Translations under genes and position numbers: made by a program
The notes under the pieces: generated by a model
Told to the model about the DNA's origin: nothing
What the model saw: only the letters and a program-made list of their open reading frames with translations
Databases searched by the model: none
Source of the DNA: an uncultured Chlorobiales bacterium
Lineage (GTDB): Bacteria > Bacteroidota > Chlorobiia > Chlorobiales > Chlorobiaceae
Direction: 5' to 3'
Assembly (NCBI GenBank): GCA_903901395.1
Contig: CAIUQW010000059.1
Location: forward strand, 1 to 23,402
Length of the DNA stretch: 23,402 nt
Part shown: one piece after another, positions 6,968 through 15,261 of the stretch
How the letters are laid out: the number at the start of each line of letters is the position of its first letter
Position numbering within the stretch: the first letter of the stretch is position 1

Positions 6968-8110
6968 ATGCATTTTGAAACGCTTGCCATCCATGACGGA
7001 AATACGCCTGAAAAGAGCGCCGGATCGGTGACTCCGCCGGTTTACCAGACTTCGACCTTTGCGCGGCCCAGCCTCGACGAGCGGGGGGAGTTCTTCTATT
7101 CGCGCATCGGCAACCCGACGCGCTCGGCGCTCGAAACGACGCTCGCGCTACTTGAAAACGGCAGACACGCAACGACCTTCGCCTCCGGCGTGGCGGCGAT
7201 GATGGCCGCGATGCAGGTGCTCAGGCCGGGCGATCATGTCGTCTCCAGCCTCGACGTGTATGGCGGCAGCTATCGCATTTTCGAGCAGCTCATGCGCCCG
7301 TGGGGTGTCGAAACCTCATACGCTGCGAGCGAGGCGACGGAGAGCTATGTGGCGTGCATCCGCCCGGAGACCCGCATGATCTGGGTCGAAACGCCATCGA
7401 ATCCGCTCCTGCAACTCTGCGACCTCCGCGCCCTTGCCGCAATCGCCAGCGAGCGAGGCATCGTGCTCGCCGTGGACAACACCTTCGCCAGCCCCTACTT
7501 CCAGAGGCCGCTCGACCTCGGGGCGCACCTCGTCGTGCACAGCACCACCAAGTACCTCGGCGGCCACAGCGACGTCATCGGCGGCGCGGTCATCGCGACG
7601 GACGACAAGCTGCACCACGCCGTCCGGAACTACCAGGGCGCGGCGGGGGCGATTCCCGGCCCGTGGGATTGCTGGCTCGTCTCTCGCGGCATCAAGACGC
7701 TGAAGATCCGCATGGAGGAGCACCAGAAAAACGCGCTGCATCTGGCCCGAGCGCTCGAAAAGCATCCGGCGGTGAGCCGCGTGCTCTACCCCGGACTGGA
7801 GTCGCACCCACAGCACGAGCTGGCAAAATCGCAGATGAGCGGCTTCGGCGGAATGCTCACCATCGCGCTCCGGGGCGGACTTCCGGCGGTTCGGAAGATG
7901 CTCGGCGCCCTGAAGCTCTTCGTCATCGCCGACAGCCTCGGCGGCGTGGAGTCGCTCGTCGCCTCCCCGGCGCTCATGACGCTTGGCCCATTGAGCCGGG
8001 AGGAGAAGCTGCGGCGCGGCTGCACCGACGACTTGGTGCGGCTCTCGATTGGCCTCGAAAACGCGGAGGATCTCGAAGCGGACCTCATGCAGGCACTTGC
8101 AACTATCTAA
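6968..8110 (+). CDS. PLP-dependent trans-sulfuration enzyme (cystathionine gamma-synthase/lyase family)
   Basis: The 380-residue protein belongs to the Cys/Met metabolism PLP-enzyme family. It shows the N-terminal signature AIHDGN...PPVYQTSTF, the YSRIGNPTR segment, [10 protein letters not shown], and the PLP-binding lysine in [12 protein letters not shown] (Lys195). Length is typical. Members interconvert cystathionine, homoserine esters, cysteine and homocysteine. Sequence reading alone does not settle synthase (MetB) versus lyase (MccB). The cysK gene 11 bp downstream supports a role in cysteine/methionine sulfur exchange. Start chosen at the family N-terminus; the Shine-Dalgarno is poor. 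Confidence 0.92.
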   Translation: MHFETLAIHDGNTPEKSAGSVTPPVYQTSTFARPSLDERGEFFYSRIGNPTRSALETTLALLENGRHATTFASGVAAMMAAMQVLRPGDHVVSSLDVYGGSYRIFEQLMRPWGVETSYAASEATESYVACIRPETRMIWVETPSNPLLQLCDLRALAAIASERGIVLAVDNTFASPYFQRPLDLGAHLVVHSTTKYLGGHSDVIGGAVIATDDKLHHAVRNYQGAAGAIPGPWDCWLVSRGIKTLKIRMEEHQKNALHLARALEKHPAVSRVLYPGLESHPQHELAKSQMSGFGGMLTIALRGGLPAVRKMLGALKLFVIADSLGGVESLVASPALMTLGPLSREEKLRRGCTDDLVRLSIGLENAEDLEADLMQALATI

Positions 8111-8121
8111 ACTGTAACGAC

Positions 8122-9054
8122 ATGGCCATCATCCCGAACATCACGAGCACTATCGGACGCACGCCGCTGGTGCGGCTCAACAAGCTCTCTGCGGGCCTCG
8201 ACGCAGATATTCTGCTCAAGCTCGAATTCTTCAATCCGCTCGGCAGCGTGAAGGATCGCATCGGGCGGGCCATGATCGAAGCCGCCGAAGCGGAGGGGAA
8301 AATCGACGCGAAAACGCTCATCGTCGAGCCGACCAGCGGCAACACCGGCATCGCGCTCGCCTTCGTCTGCGCCGAGCGCGGCTACCGGCTGCTGCTCACC
8401 ATGCCCGAAACCATGAGCGTAGAGCGGCGCAAACTGCTGCGCTACCTCGGCGCGGAGCTGGTGCTCACCCCCGGCTCGAAAGGGATGAAGGGGGCCATCG
8501 AGGAGGCGGCGCGGATCGTTGAGGCTGAAAAGAACAGCTTCAACCCCGGCCAGTTCAGCAATCCGGCCAACCCCCGTATACATCAGGCGACCACCGGCCC
8601 CGAAATCTGGAACGATACCGAAGGCCGGGTGGATATGCTCGTCTCAGGCGTTGGCACGGGCGGCACTATCACCGGAACCTCGCGCTTCATCAAGGCGCTG
8701 AAGCCCGGCTTCAAAAGCATCGCCGTGGAACCAGCAGCATCGCCGGTGCTCTCGGGCGGACAGCCGGGTCCGCACAAAATCCAGGGGATCGGCGCGGGCT
8801 TCGTGCCAGAGGTGCTCGACGTGTCGCTGATTGACGAAGTGGCGGCGGTGAGCAACGAAGACGCCATCTCGACCGCCCGGGCGCTCGCCGTTGAGGAGGG
8901 CATCCTTTGCGGGATCTCCTCCGGCGCGGCGGTTCACGCGGCCATTGAGGTTGCCAGGCGCTCCTCGTCGGCAGGCAAAACCATCGTCGCCATCATCCCG
9001 AGCACCGGCGAACGCTACCTCAGCACCGACCTGTTCGCGGGCATAGAGGCGTGA
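8122..9054 (+). CDS. cysK: Cysteine synthase (O-acetylserine sulfhydrylase)
   Basis: It makes cysteine from O-acetylserine and sulfide. The 310-residue protein has the PLP lysine in [11 protein letters not shown] (Lys44), the PTSGNTG substrate loop (70-76), [10 protein letters not shown] (176-185) and GISSGAA near the C-terminus, all in family positions and at family length. The ATG 11 bp after the preceding stop gives [17 protein letters not shown], the usual start; the same frame stays open further upstream but only inside the previous gene. It is co-directional with the trans-sulfuration gene. It is the natural sink for sulfide made by the divergent sulfate operon. Confidence 0.96.
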   Translation: MAIIPNITSTIGRTPLVRLNKLSAGLDADILLKLEFFNPLGSVKDRIGRAMIEAAEAEGKIDAKTLIVEPTSGNTGIALAFVCAERGYRLLLTMPETMSVERRKLLRYLGAELVLTPGSKGMKGAIEEAARIVEAEKNSFNPGQFSNPANPRIHQATTGPEIWNDTEGRVDMLVSGVGTGGTITGTSRFIKALKPGFKSIAVEPAASPVLSGGQPGPHKIQGIGAGFVPEVLDVSLIDEVAAVSNEDAISTARALAVEEGILCGISSGAAVHAAIEVARRSSSAGKTIVAIIPSTGERYLSTDLFAGIEA

Positions 9055-9098
9055 TAATGGATAATTGAGAATGGACAATTGACAATTGAATACTGTAG

Positions 9099-9119
9099 GG
9101 ACGGGTCTTGTGCCCGTCC
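9099..9119 (+). repeat. TCTTGTG-loop hairpin repeat, copy 3
   Basis: Arms ggacggg and cccgtcc pair perfectly around tcttgtg, preceded by gtag. Compared with the 510-530 copy, stem positions 3 and 7 differ on both arms so that pairing is kept (A-T versus G-C, G-C versus C-G). It is located 45 bp after cysK and preceded by an AT-rich tract containing acaattgacaattga. Confidence 0.75.
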
Positions 9120-9167
9120 TCTTCGCCTTTTCGAAATCGTCCTGTCGGACTGGATGCTCTCTTCTCT

Positions 9168-9245
9168 GTCATTGCGAGGAGCGAAACGACGTGGCAATCC
9201 AGCGTTCTTATCTAATATGGATTGCTTCGCGATGCTCGCAATGAC
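9168..9245. repeat. Imperfect-palindrome intergenic repeat (gtcattgcgag...ctcgcaatgac)
   Basis: The ends gtcattgcgag (9168-9178) and ctcgcaatgac (9235-9245) are exact inverted repeats. Inner arms carry ggcaatcc and ggattgc. Elements of this form (cattgcgaggagcgaaacgacgtggcaatcc-like) are widespread in bacterial intergenic DNA. A diverged relative lies at 368-470. The rest of 9246-9363 shows no TPP riboswitch and no clear gene. Confidence 0.7.
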
Positions 9246-9363
9246 GATGGCCGGGTGTCTGTGGAGATTGTTGCCTGCAAGTCCAGGCGTTCACAATTCG
9301 TTTTGAGGCCAGTGCGTAACGTGTATATTTGTCGTCAGTCACAAAACCAGAGGTTTAATTCCC

Positions 9364-9573
9364 ATGTCCACAATCGTTATCACTCTGAACGGCGAGCGTA
9401 AGAATGTTCCGGCGGGCGCATCGGTTGCCGACCTGCTGAACACCGTGGGCGCGGAATCGCAAAATGTGGCCGTCGTCGTCAATGAGAACATCGTACGCCC
9501 GGATGCGCGTGCGTCGGTATTGTTGCAGGAAAACGACCAGGTTGAAATCCTTGTTTTCGCTGGAGGCGGCTGA
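9364..9573 (+). CDS. thiS: ThiS sulfur-carrier protein
   Basis: A 69-residue ubiquitin-like carrier that is adenylated by ThiF, thiocarboxylated at its C-terminus, and hands sulfur to ThiG for thiazole formation. It starts MSTIVITLNGE and ends ENDQVEILVFAGGG, carrying the required Gly-Gly end with one extra Gly. An agagg Shine-Dalgarno lies upstream. It heads the thiSGHF block but is separated from thiG by 147 bp of non-coding sequence. Confidence 0.95.
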   Translation: MSTIVITLNGERKNVPAGASVADLLNTVGAESQNVAVVVNENIVRPDARASVLLQENDQVEILVFAGGG

Positions 9574-9584
9574 AATAAAACACA

Positions 9585-9718
9585 CTGTAAAAAGCGTCAT
9601 GAGCGAGTCGAGTGCAAGGCGGACGGAGCGGAAAAACCGGAGTGTACACGGAGTACATGAGGATTTTGAGCACCGCCCAACGCAGCAATCGGCTCGCGCA
9701 ATAGGTTTTTATCTAACT
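9585..9718 (+). repeat. Probable intergenic element between thiS and thiG
   Basis: This spacer lacks a Shine-Dalgarno-led frame and contains cggagtgtacacggagtaca, then gaggattttgagcaccgccc and a tail ggtttttatctaac. I recognise the gtgtac...gtacatgaggattttgag...caacgcag pattern as resembling an intergenic repeat found in various bacteria, but cannot verify that here. It separates thiS from the otherwise tightly overlapping thiGHF genes. Confidence 0.35.
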
Positions 9719-9720
9719 CC

Positions 9721-10500
9721 ATGGATTCACTTCGCTTAGGCTCATATACCTTCTCATCGCGCCTGATTCTCGGCACCGGCAAATTCAGCAGCGCTTCGGC
9801 GATGATCGAAGCCGTCCGCGCTTCGGGCACGCAGCTCGTGACGGTCGCCCTGCGGCGCTTCAATCGCGAACAGCTGGAGGATGATCTTTTCGGCCCGCTG
9901 TCGGAAATCGAGGGGCTGACGCTGATGCCCAACACCTCCGGCGCTGCCACGGCGCGTGAAGCCGTCAAGGCGGCTCGCATCTCGCGCGAGCTTTCCGGCA
10001 GCCCCTTCATCAAGGTGGAGATTCATCCGAATCCGCACCACCTTATGCCCGACCCCATCGAGACCTACGAGGCGTGCAAGATTCTCGCCGCTGAAGGGTT
10101 CATCGTCATGCCTTACATCCCGGCTGACCCGGTGCTCGCCAAGCGGCTCGAAGAGGTAGGATGCAGCTCGGTGATGCCGCTCGGCTCAGCCATCGGCAGC
10201 GGGCAGGGTCTGTCGACCGCCGAGATGGTGAAGCTGATCATCCGCGAAAGCAACATTCCGGTGATTGTCGATGCGGGATTGCGCTCCCCGTCGGAAGCGT
10301 GCGCGGCGATGGAGATGGGGTGCGAGGCGGTGCTGGTCAACAGCGCAGTGGCGGTGGCCCGCAATCCGGCGGCGATGGCAAGCGCTTTCGCCAAGGCGGT
10401 CGAGGCGGGATTCGAGGCGCGCAACGCCGGTTTGATGCCCCGCTCGGGCGCGGCGGTCGCGACAAGCCCGCTCACCTCGTTCCTCGGAGCGGCCTCATGA
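9721..10500 (+). CDS. thiG: Thiazole synthase ThiG
   Basis: It condenses 1-deoxyxylulose-5-phosphate, dehydroglycine and the ThiS thiocarboxylate into the thiazole phosphate of thiamin. The 259-residue TIM-barrel protein has [16 protein letters not shown], the Schiff-base lysine in [10 protein letters not shown] (Lys98), [11 protein letters not shown] and [29 protein letters not shown]. Length is normal. The stop overlaps the thiH start (ATGA). The Shine-Dalgarno is weak, so the true start is set by homology. Confidence 0.96.
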   Translation: MDSLRLGSYTFSSRLILGTGKFSSASAMIEAVRASGTQLVTVALRRFNREQLEDDLFGPLSEIEGLTLMPNTSGAATAREAVKAARISRELSGSPFIKVEIHPNPHHLMPDPIETYEACKILAAEGFIVMPYIPADPVLAKRLEEVGCSSVMPLGSAIGSGQGLSTAEMVKLIIRESNIPVIVDAGLRSPSEACAAMEMGCEAVLVNSAVAVARNPAAMASAFAKAVEAGFEARNAGLMPRSGAAVATSPLTSFLGAAS

Positions 10501-11564
10501 GTTCGCTGCCCGCATGGCTGACGGACGAACGGCTCTCGGCGGACATCGAGCCGCTGCTCCGGCAAACGGACGCTGAATCGCTCGAACGGCTCGCCGCCGA
10601 AGCGCAGGCGGTCACGTTGCGGCGTTTCGGGCGCATCATTTCGCTCTACGCGCCGCTCTACCTCTCCAACTTCTGTTCGAGCGGCTGCGTCTATTGCGGC
10701 TTCGCGTCGGACAGAAAGTCGCCGCGCCGCAAGCTCGATGTCGGCGAGATCGAAAAGGAGCTGATGGCGATGAAAGTGCTCGGCATCGGCGACGTGCTGC
10801 TTTTGACCGGCGAGCGCACCGCGGCGGTGGGATTCGACTATCTGCGCCGCGCCGTCGAAATCGCCGCCCGGCACATGCCGCGCGTGGCGGTCGAGGCGTT
10901 TCCGATGAGCGTCGCCGAGTATCGCGGCTTGGCCGAGTGCGGCTGCACCGGCATCACGATCTACCAGGAGACCTACGACCCCGCCAATTATCGCGATCTG
11001 CACCGCTGGGGGCCGAAGCAGGATTTCCTCGAAAGGCTCGAAACGCCGGAACGCGCCATCTCAGGCGGCATTCGCAGCGTCGGCATCGGGGCGCTCCTCG
11101 GCCTTTCGGAGCCGGTCGGCGAAGCGCTCGCCGTGTTGCGTCACGCGCGGCATCTGTGCAAGACGTACTGGAAGGCGGGCGTCTCGGTCTCGTTCCCGCG
11201 CATCCGCCCGCAGGAGGGCGGCTTTCAGCCCAGCTTCACGGTGTCGGATCGATTCCTCGCGCGGATGATCTTCGCCTTCCGCGTCGGAATGCCGGATGTC
11301 GATCTGGTGCTTTCGACTCGCGAGAGTTCGGCGTTTCGGGACGGCATGGCGGGCCTCGGCATCACCCGCATGAGCATCGCCAGCCGCACGACCGTGGGCG
11401 GCTACGTCGCGGCGGACGCCACGAGCGCGAGCCAGTTCGAGGTGTGCGACGGCCGGAGCGCCGAAGCCTTCTGCGCCGCGTTGCGAGCCAAAAATCTCGA
11501 CCCGGTCTTCAAGAACTGGGACGCTGCCTACAACAACCCGCTCGCCTCGGAGGCGTCGGCATGA
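10497..11564 (+). CDS. thiH: 2-iminoacetate synthase ThiH (radical SAM)
   Basis: A radical-SAM tyrosine lyase that makes dehydroglycine for ThiG. The 355-residue protein has the cluster motif CSSGCVYC (Cys60, Cys64, Cys67; CX3CX2C), [22 protein letters not shown] and [11 protein letters not shown], which are diagnostic of ThiH. The start ATG overlaps the thiG stop and its own stop overlaps thiF in the same ATGA fashion, so the three genes are probably translationally coupled. Confidence 0.96.
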   Translation: MSSLPAWLTDERLSADIEPLLRQTDAESLERLAAEAQAVTLRRFGRIISLYAPLYLSNFCSSGCVYCGFASDRKSPRRKLDVGEIEKELMAMKVLGIGDVLLLTGERTAAVGFDYLRRAVEIAARHMPRVAVEAFPMSVAEYRGLAECGCTGITIYQETYDPANYRDLHRWGPKQDFLERLETPERAISGGIRSVGIGALLGLSEPVGEALAVLRHARHLCKTYWKAGVSVSFPRIRPQEGGFQPSFTVSDRFLARMIFAFRVGMPDVDLVLSTRESSAFRDGMAGLGITRMSIASRTTVGGYVAADATSASQFEVCDGRSAEAFCAALRAKNLDPVFKNWDAAYNNPLASEASA

Positions 11565-12310
11565 GCCTCGGCGACGAGCAGCGCCAGCGCTACGCCCGCC
11601 ACCTCGCGCTGCCGGAAATCAGTGAGGCCGGGCAGGAGAAGCTGCTCCGCTCGAAGGTGCTGGTGATCGGCGCGGGCGGCCTCGGCTCCCCGGTGGCCTT
11701 CTACCTCGCGGCGGCAGGCGTCGGCACGATTGGCATTATGGACGGCGACACAGTCGATCTCTCCAACCTGCAACGCCAGATTCTGCACACCACCGCCTCG
11801 GTCGGCGCGAACAAAACCGCCTCGGCGCAAGAGCGCCTCGAAGCGCTCGATCCCGCAATCCGCATCGAGCCATACCCGTTCCGCCTGAGCGCCGACAACG
11901 CGCCGGAGATTCTCGCCGGATACGACTTCGTCATCGACGCCACGGACAATTTCGACTCGAAATTCCTCATCGCCCGCGCCTGCCACGAAGCGAAAAAACC
12001 TTACTCCCACGCCGGCATCCGCAACTTCCACGGCCAGACCATGACTGTCCTCCCCGGCCAAACCGCCTGCTACCGCTGCATCTTCCACGAAGACGGCGCA
12101 CCGAAAAACGCCATTCCACAAGGCCCAATCGGCGCACTCCCCGGCATCATCGGCTCCATTCAGGCCATCGAAGCGATCAAATACTTGCTCGGTATTGGAA
12201 CGCTGTTGACCGACGCGCTTCTGACGTTCGACGCGCTTGCGATGAACTTCCGCAAAGTCGCGGTGAGGCGCGATCCTGGGTGTGCGTTGTGCGGGGTGAG
12301 AAGCGATTGA
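11561..12310 (+). CDS. thiF: ThiF/MoeB-family adenylyltransferase
   Basis: An E1-like enzyme that adenylates the C-terminus of ThiS. The 249-residue protein has VIGAGGLGSPVA (nucleotide loop), DGDTVDLSNLQRQ, and a zinc site CYRC (170, 173) plus CALC (241, 244). The conserved cysteine found in many homologues before AGxxGxxPG is missing: the region reads NAIPQGPIGALPG, with Ala at the expected place. This residue is dispensable in some family members. Context (thiSGH) favours ThiF over MoeB, though one protein may serve both. Degenerate copies of its 3' end occur downstream at 13381-13450, 13471-13526 and 18432-18540. Confidence 0.92.
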   Translation: MSLGDEQRQRYARHLALPEISEAGQEKLLRSKVLVIGAGGLGSPVAFYLAAAGVGTIGIMDGDTVDLSNLQRQILHTTASVGANKTASAQERLEALDPAIRIEPYPFRLSADNAPEILAGYDFVIDATDNFDSKFLIARACHEAKKPYSHAGIRNFHGQTMTVLPGQTACYRCIFHEDGAPKNAIPQGPIGALPGIIGSIQAIEAIKYLLGIGTLLTDALLTFDALAMNFRKVAVRRDPGCALCGVRSD

Positions 12311-12312
12311 CG

Positions 12313-12534
12313 CGAGAGGATTTCTTTGAAAATCCGGCGTATTCTTCGTACATAGAGCTTTAAGCCTCCCCTACAGGCTTGTGCACATCATGCCGATCAG
12401 CATAATTGATCCTGTACCCCATGACTGACCTGTCAAAGATATATCCGCGCCTTCTGGCTAAGATCAAGGAGCGCGTTCGATCCGCGCAGTACGAAGCTCT
12501 CAAGTCCGTCAACAAGGAGCTTGTCGGACTGTAT
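12313..12534 (+). repeat. Duplicated segment, copy 1 (5' flank and first codons of DUF1016 gene)
   Basis: Aligns nearly without gaps with 14952-15169, at roughly 85 percent by eye. It begins 2 bp after the thiF stop. Before the DUF1016 start it contains a frame ending DFFENPAYSSYIEL-stop; the other copy has DLLENRAYSSPIEL-stop at the same place, so the tail of another coding sequence was probably duplicated too. Confidence 0.75.
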
Positions 12535-13339
12535 TGGGATATTGGACGGATGATCGTAGAACGGCAAGCTGATGCCGAGCATGGATCGTCCATTGCCGAA
12601 CAACTGTCCTGTGATCTCAGGCAGGTGTTTCCCGGAATCACTGGCTTTTCGCGTAGGAACATCTATCTTTTATATGCGGGAGTTTTACCTGCGCATGACC
12701 CGCAAGTTTGGCTGGTCGAAGAACGTGTTCATTCATCAGATCGGCAACCTGAGCTACGAAAAGTCTCTGCTGGGGCAGAGCAATTTCGACAAGGCCCTCA
12801 CGCCGGAACTTCGCGCGCAGGCAAAGCTTGCGGTGAAAGATGAATACACATTCGATTTTCTGGAGTTGGCCGAAGAGCACAGCGAGCGCGAGCTGGAGCG
12901 GGCGCTGATTGGAAAGGTAGAGGAGTTCCTGCGTGCAATGGGTGGCGCGTTCGCCTTCATGGGCAGCCAGTACCTGCTCGAAGTGGATGGCGATGAGTAC
13001 AGTATCGATCTGCTTCTTTTTCACCGGCGGCTCAGGGCGCTGGTCGCTATCGAGCTGAAGATCGGCAAATTCATGCCGGAGTTCGTCGGTAAAATGCAGT
13101 TTTACCTGACAGCACTTGACCGGCAGGTTCGTCAGGAGGACGAAAATCCGTCCATTGGCATCATCCTGTGCAAGGATAAAAACCGCACTGTGGTGGAATA
13201 CGCTCTGCACGATACCGGAAAGCCGATCGGCGTGGCGACCTACGAAATTACCAGAACGCTTCCCAAGGAGCTTCACGGCCAATTGCCTACGCCACAAGAG
13301 ATTGCGCGTCTGCTGGAGGGAATTGAGGGGAAAGGGTGA
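12421..13339 (+). pseudogene. Disrupted DUF1016 (YhcG-type) PD-(D/E)XK nuclease gene
   Basis: Begins MTDLSKIYPRLLAKIKERVR and follows the DUF1016 N-terminal domain to GFSRRNI. A frameshift near 12661-12670 then moves coding to the frame reading FYMREFYLRMTRKFGW, which continues through the PD-(D/E)XK domain to the stop at 13339. The nuclease core looks intact: EYSIDLLLF (catalytic Asp) and AIELKIG (Glu-x-Lys), then ILCKDKNRTVVEYAL. About 45 codons normally between REFYL and the RMTRKFGW segment appear missing, probably deleted across a repeated REFY(L/M) motif. Family members are nucleases linked to recombination, restriction or toxin-like loci. Confidence 0.8.
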
Positions 13340-13380
13340 GTGCGTTTATTTCTGCTCAATGGAGGAAATATTTGTTATCC

Positions 13381-13450
13381 GCTCACGATGAATTCCGCAA
13401 AGTGAAGGTGCGGCGGAATCCGGAGTGCGCGCTGTGCGGGGCAAAGTGAG
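13381..13450 (+). pseudogene. thiF 3'-end remnant A
   Basis: Aligns with thiF 12235-12304. It encodes EFRKVKVRRNPECALCGAK-stop against thiF NFRKVAVRRDPGCALCGVRSD-stop, retaining the second zinc-binding CxxC. A single base is missing next to the FRK codons. Nothing upstream of this piece resembles the body of thiF; the DUF1016 pseudogene lies there instead. Confidence 0.7.
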
Positions 13451-13470
13451 AATAAAGGCGACTTGTTCTT

Positions 13471-13526
13471 TTTCGCGAATCGCATTGCGACAAGCTGCCT
13501 TGAAAGTTGTTTTTTATTAGAAACGA
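13471..13526 (+). pseudogene. thiF 3'-end remnant B
   Basis: Matches remnant C at 18488-18534 at about three quarters of positions. Allowing one base deletion it reads FR-IALRQAALKVVFY-stop beside FRKIALRQADSKIDF in C. It is preceded by ggcgacttgttc (13458-13469), a 12-mer that also occurs just after remnant C (18563-18574). It probably comes from a different, more diverged thiF-like tail than remnant A. Confidence 0.5.
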
Positions 13527-13577
13527 CTAACGGATATGGTTCATCTGCCGCCGGTGTGGGGCCGCCTTCAGTATGGG

Positions 13578-13601
13578 CCCGAACAATCTTAACTGTTCGG
13601 G
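13578..13601. other. Perfect 8-bp inverted repeat
   Basis: Arms cccgaaca and tgttcggg enclose the 8-nt loop atcttaac. It lies about 70 nt beyond the stop of the caspase-like gene on the minus strand. There is no T-run on either side, so a terminator role is only possible. Otherwise 13527-13672 shows no gene. Confidence 0.4.
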
Positions 13602-13672
13602 TTCACACTGAAAGAATAAGATTCGCTTATCGATACTCGTACCAGAATCGATCCATAGCCATTTGTGTAGCG

Positions 13673-14446
13673 TTATGGCTTTCTCACAGTACCAAGCCCG
13701 CCGACGACAAGGCGAGAGTCTAGTATTCTCTGATCAGTAATCATCACTGTGCCCGGCACTTTTACTGTCTTTGTCTTTCCAGGATGAAGCGGATCTGGAA
13801 CTTTTTTATCTACAAAACATGGTTGCGGCTTATCGGGAAATATCGGCTTGTAGAATGGAACGGTTCGATTATATGCATCTTGGGCCGCATCGGATGCCGT
13901 TCTGTGATTCAACCAATTTTGGATAAAGAAAGTAGTCATTGGTTCGGGCATCCAGTCATTTTTATCCGATCCTATTGAAACTTTAGCCCCAATGGAAAGC
14001 CAGTCGTCGTTGGAACATGAGCCATAACAGTTGCACATATACACCATCGATAGATTAAAAGAAGTGCTATTGTATCCATGTGTTCGTGCTTCTGTTATTA
14101 AGCTACGAATATTACCATTCACCCCTGTAGTTAGATTAGGCCCTGATTTCAAAGCTAACTCTTGTTCGTTACCGTGGCCAAGGATTATGAGATCAAATTC
14201 TAGGTTTTGTGTGTTTCCAAGCATTAATTTACCAAGTAATTGATCACGTGTACAAGCGTTGTCAGTTAGAAGATAAACAACATCGTAGCGCCCAGATGCT
14301 TGCAGCGTTGTCTTAATGTCCTCGAAGTTTTCTGCTAGCTGATCCACCATAGCAAATATGGTATCACGGACGGGACCAGAAACGCCATCGGGTAATGAAA
14401 CGCGCCCTGAGTTTTCTTGTAAGACAATCAAAGCTCTGTGTGGCAT
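13673..14446 (-). CDS. Caspase-like (clan CD peptidase fold) protein, candidate
   Basis: From the ATG at 14446-14444, chosen for its strong Shine-Dalgarno (aaggaga, 6 nt upstream), the protein has 257 residues. The layout matches clan CD peptidases: VVYLLTDNACTRDQLLGKL (strand, then ATRxxIxxxL-like helix), a strand ending in His (FDLIILGHGN, His91), and a later strand ending in Cys (SMVYMCNCYGS, Cys138 or Cys140). His-Gly and Cys would form the catalytic dyad. No signal peptide or membrane segment is visible. The gene is AT-richer than its surroundings and stands alone. Bacterial caspase-like proteins act in programmed death, defence and protein processing; the role here is unknown. Confidence 0.55.
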   Translation of the reverse strand: MPHRALIVLQENSGRVSLPDGVSGPVRDTIFAMVDQLAENFEDIKTTLQASGRYDVVYLLTDNACTRDQLLGKLMLGNTQNLEFDLIILGHGNEQELALKSGPNLTTGVNGNIRSLITEARTHGYNSTSFNLSMVYMCNCYGSCSNDDWLSIGAKVSIGSDKNDWMPEPMTTFFIQNWLNHRTASDAAQDAYNRTVPFYKPIFPDKPQPCFVDKKVPDPLHPGKTKTVKVPGTVMITDQRILDSRLVVGGLGTVRKP

Positions 14447-14951
14447 ATGTATTCTCCTTTTTGGCTTGTTTATTCTATTTTTCGAAATCCATTTATAGTT
14501 AAATTTCAATTAATTTGGCATATAAGCATTCACCTCCCTTCTAATCTGCAAGTCATCAATTTATATGCAGCCCAACAATGTTTAGACTGACCTATCTAAT
14601 TCTGAAAAAGCAGAAAGCTTCTTTCTGTATAAGACAACTTTAAAATCTTAATCACAGACAAATCAATTGATGGTTTATAAACAACTTTTATAAAAAACTA
14701 ACAATATTAATAGCTCTTTAACCTGCCGGTTTATACAGATCGACCTAAACCGGAAACAAACATGTCAACAGGGCTTTTCACTCCATGGCCACCCTTATGT
14801 AAGACATGTGTACAAATCATTTTTGTACTAACATCATTATGCCTTGTAAAAAATTTATTTGAAAGATAAATAACAGCAGCCAGCATTCAAAAATATTTTT
14901 CGGCAAAACAATCACACTATCGACAACAAGCTACCTCACAAGTCGATTTAT
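14447..14951. other. AT-rich spacer with inverted repeats
   Basis: No gene is seen. The spacer holds three clean inverted repeats: cagaaag/ctttctg at 14611-14627 (loop ctt; on the minus strand followed by ctttttc, a weak terminator-like layout), ccggttta/taaaccgg at 14726-14753 (8-bp arms, 12-nt loop), and gtacaaa/tttgtac at 14810-14828 (7-bp arms, 5-nt loop). The stretch upstream of the caspase-like gene is a plausible place for its promoter, but I cannot point to one. Confidence 0.5.
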
Positions 14952-15178
14952 GTTAAAGATTTACTTGAAAATCGGGCTTACTCTTCTCCCATAGAGTTAT
15001 GAACCTCCCCTGCGGCTTGCGCACATCACACCGATCAGCATAATCGATCCTGTACCCCATGACTGACCTGTAAAAGATATATACGCGCCTTCTGGCCGAA
15101 ATCAAGGAGCGCGTTCGATCCGCGCAGTACGAGGCTCTCAAGTCTGTCAACAAGGAGCTTGTCGGGCTGTGCGACTGA
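14952..15178 (+). pseudogene. Truncated second copy of the DUF1016 gene start
   Basis: Matches 12313-12534, including the upstream tail reading LLENRAYSSPIEL-stop and the codons from ATG at 15059. Here codon 5 is TAA (tca to taa), so the copy is dead from the start. Similarity stops at about 15169 within the codons for LVGL, after which the frame ends in TGA at 15178. Nothing of the nuclease domain follows. The remaining bases to 15261 show no gene. Confidence 0.8.
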
Positions 15179-15261
15179 AAAACGCGGATCGGACAATCAC
15201 TCCAGTCGAATTTGTTTCGATTGTCCTGCCTCTCCTACTCTTCCAGCCACCCCGCCGTCAA

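Noticed and set aside
7300..8121. Upstream extension of the cysK frame into the preceding gene
   Set aside because: The extra part overlaps the trans-sulfuration gene in another frame and is Arg/Pro-rich nonsense; cysK homology begins at the ATG at 8122.
9246..9363. TPP riboswitch ahead of thiS
   Set aside because: The expected CTGAGA and ACC-TGATC-type conserved blocks are absent; only a weak 5-bp hairpin is present.
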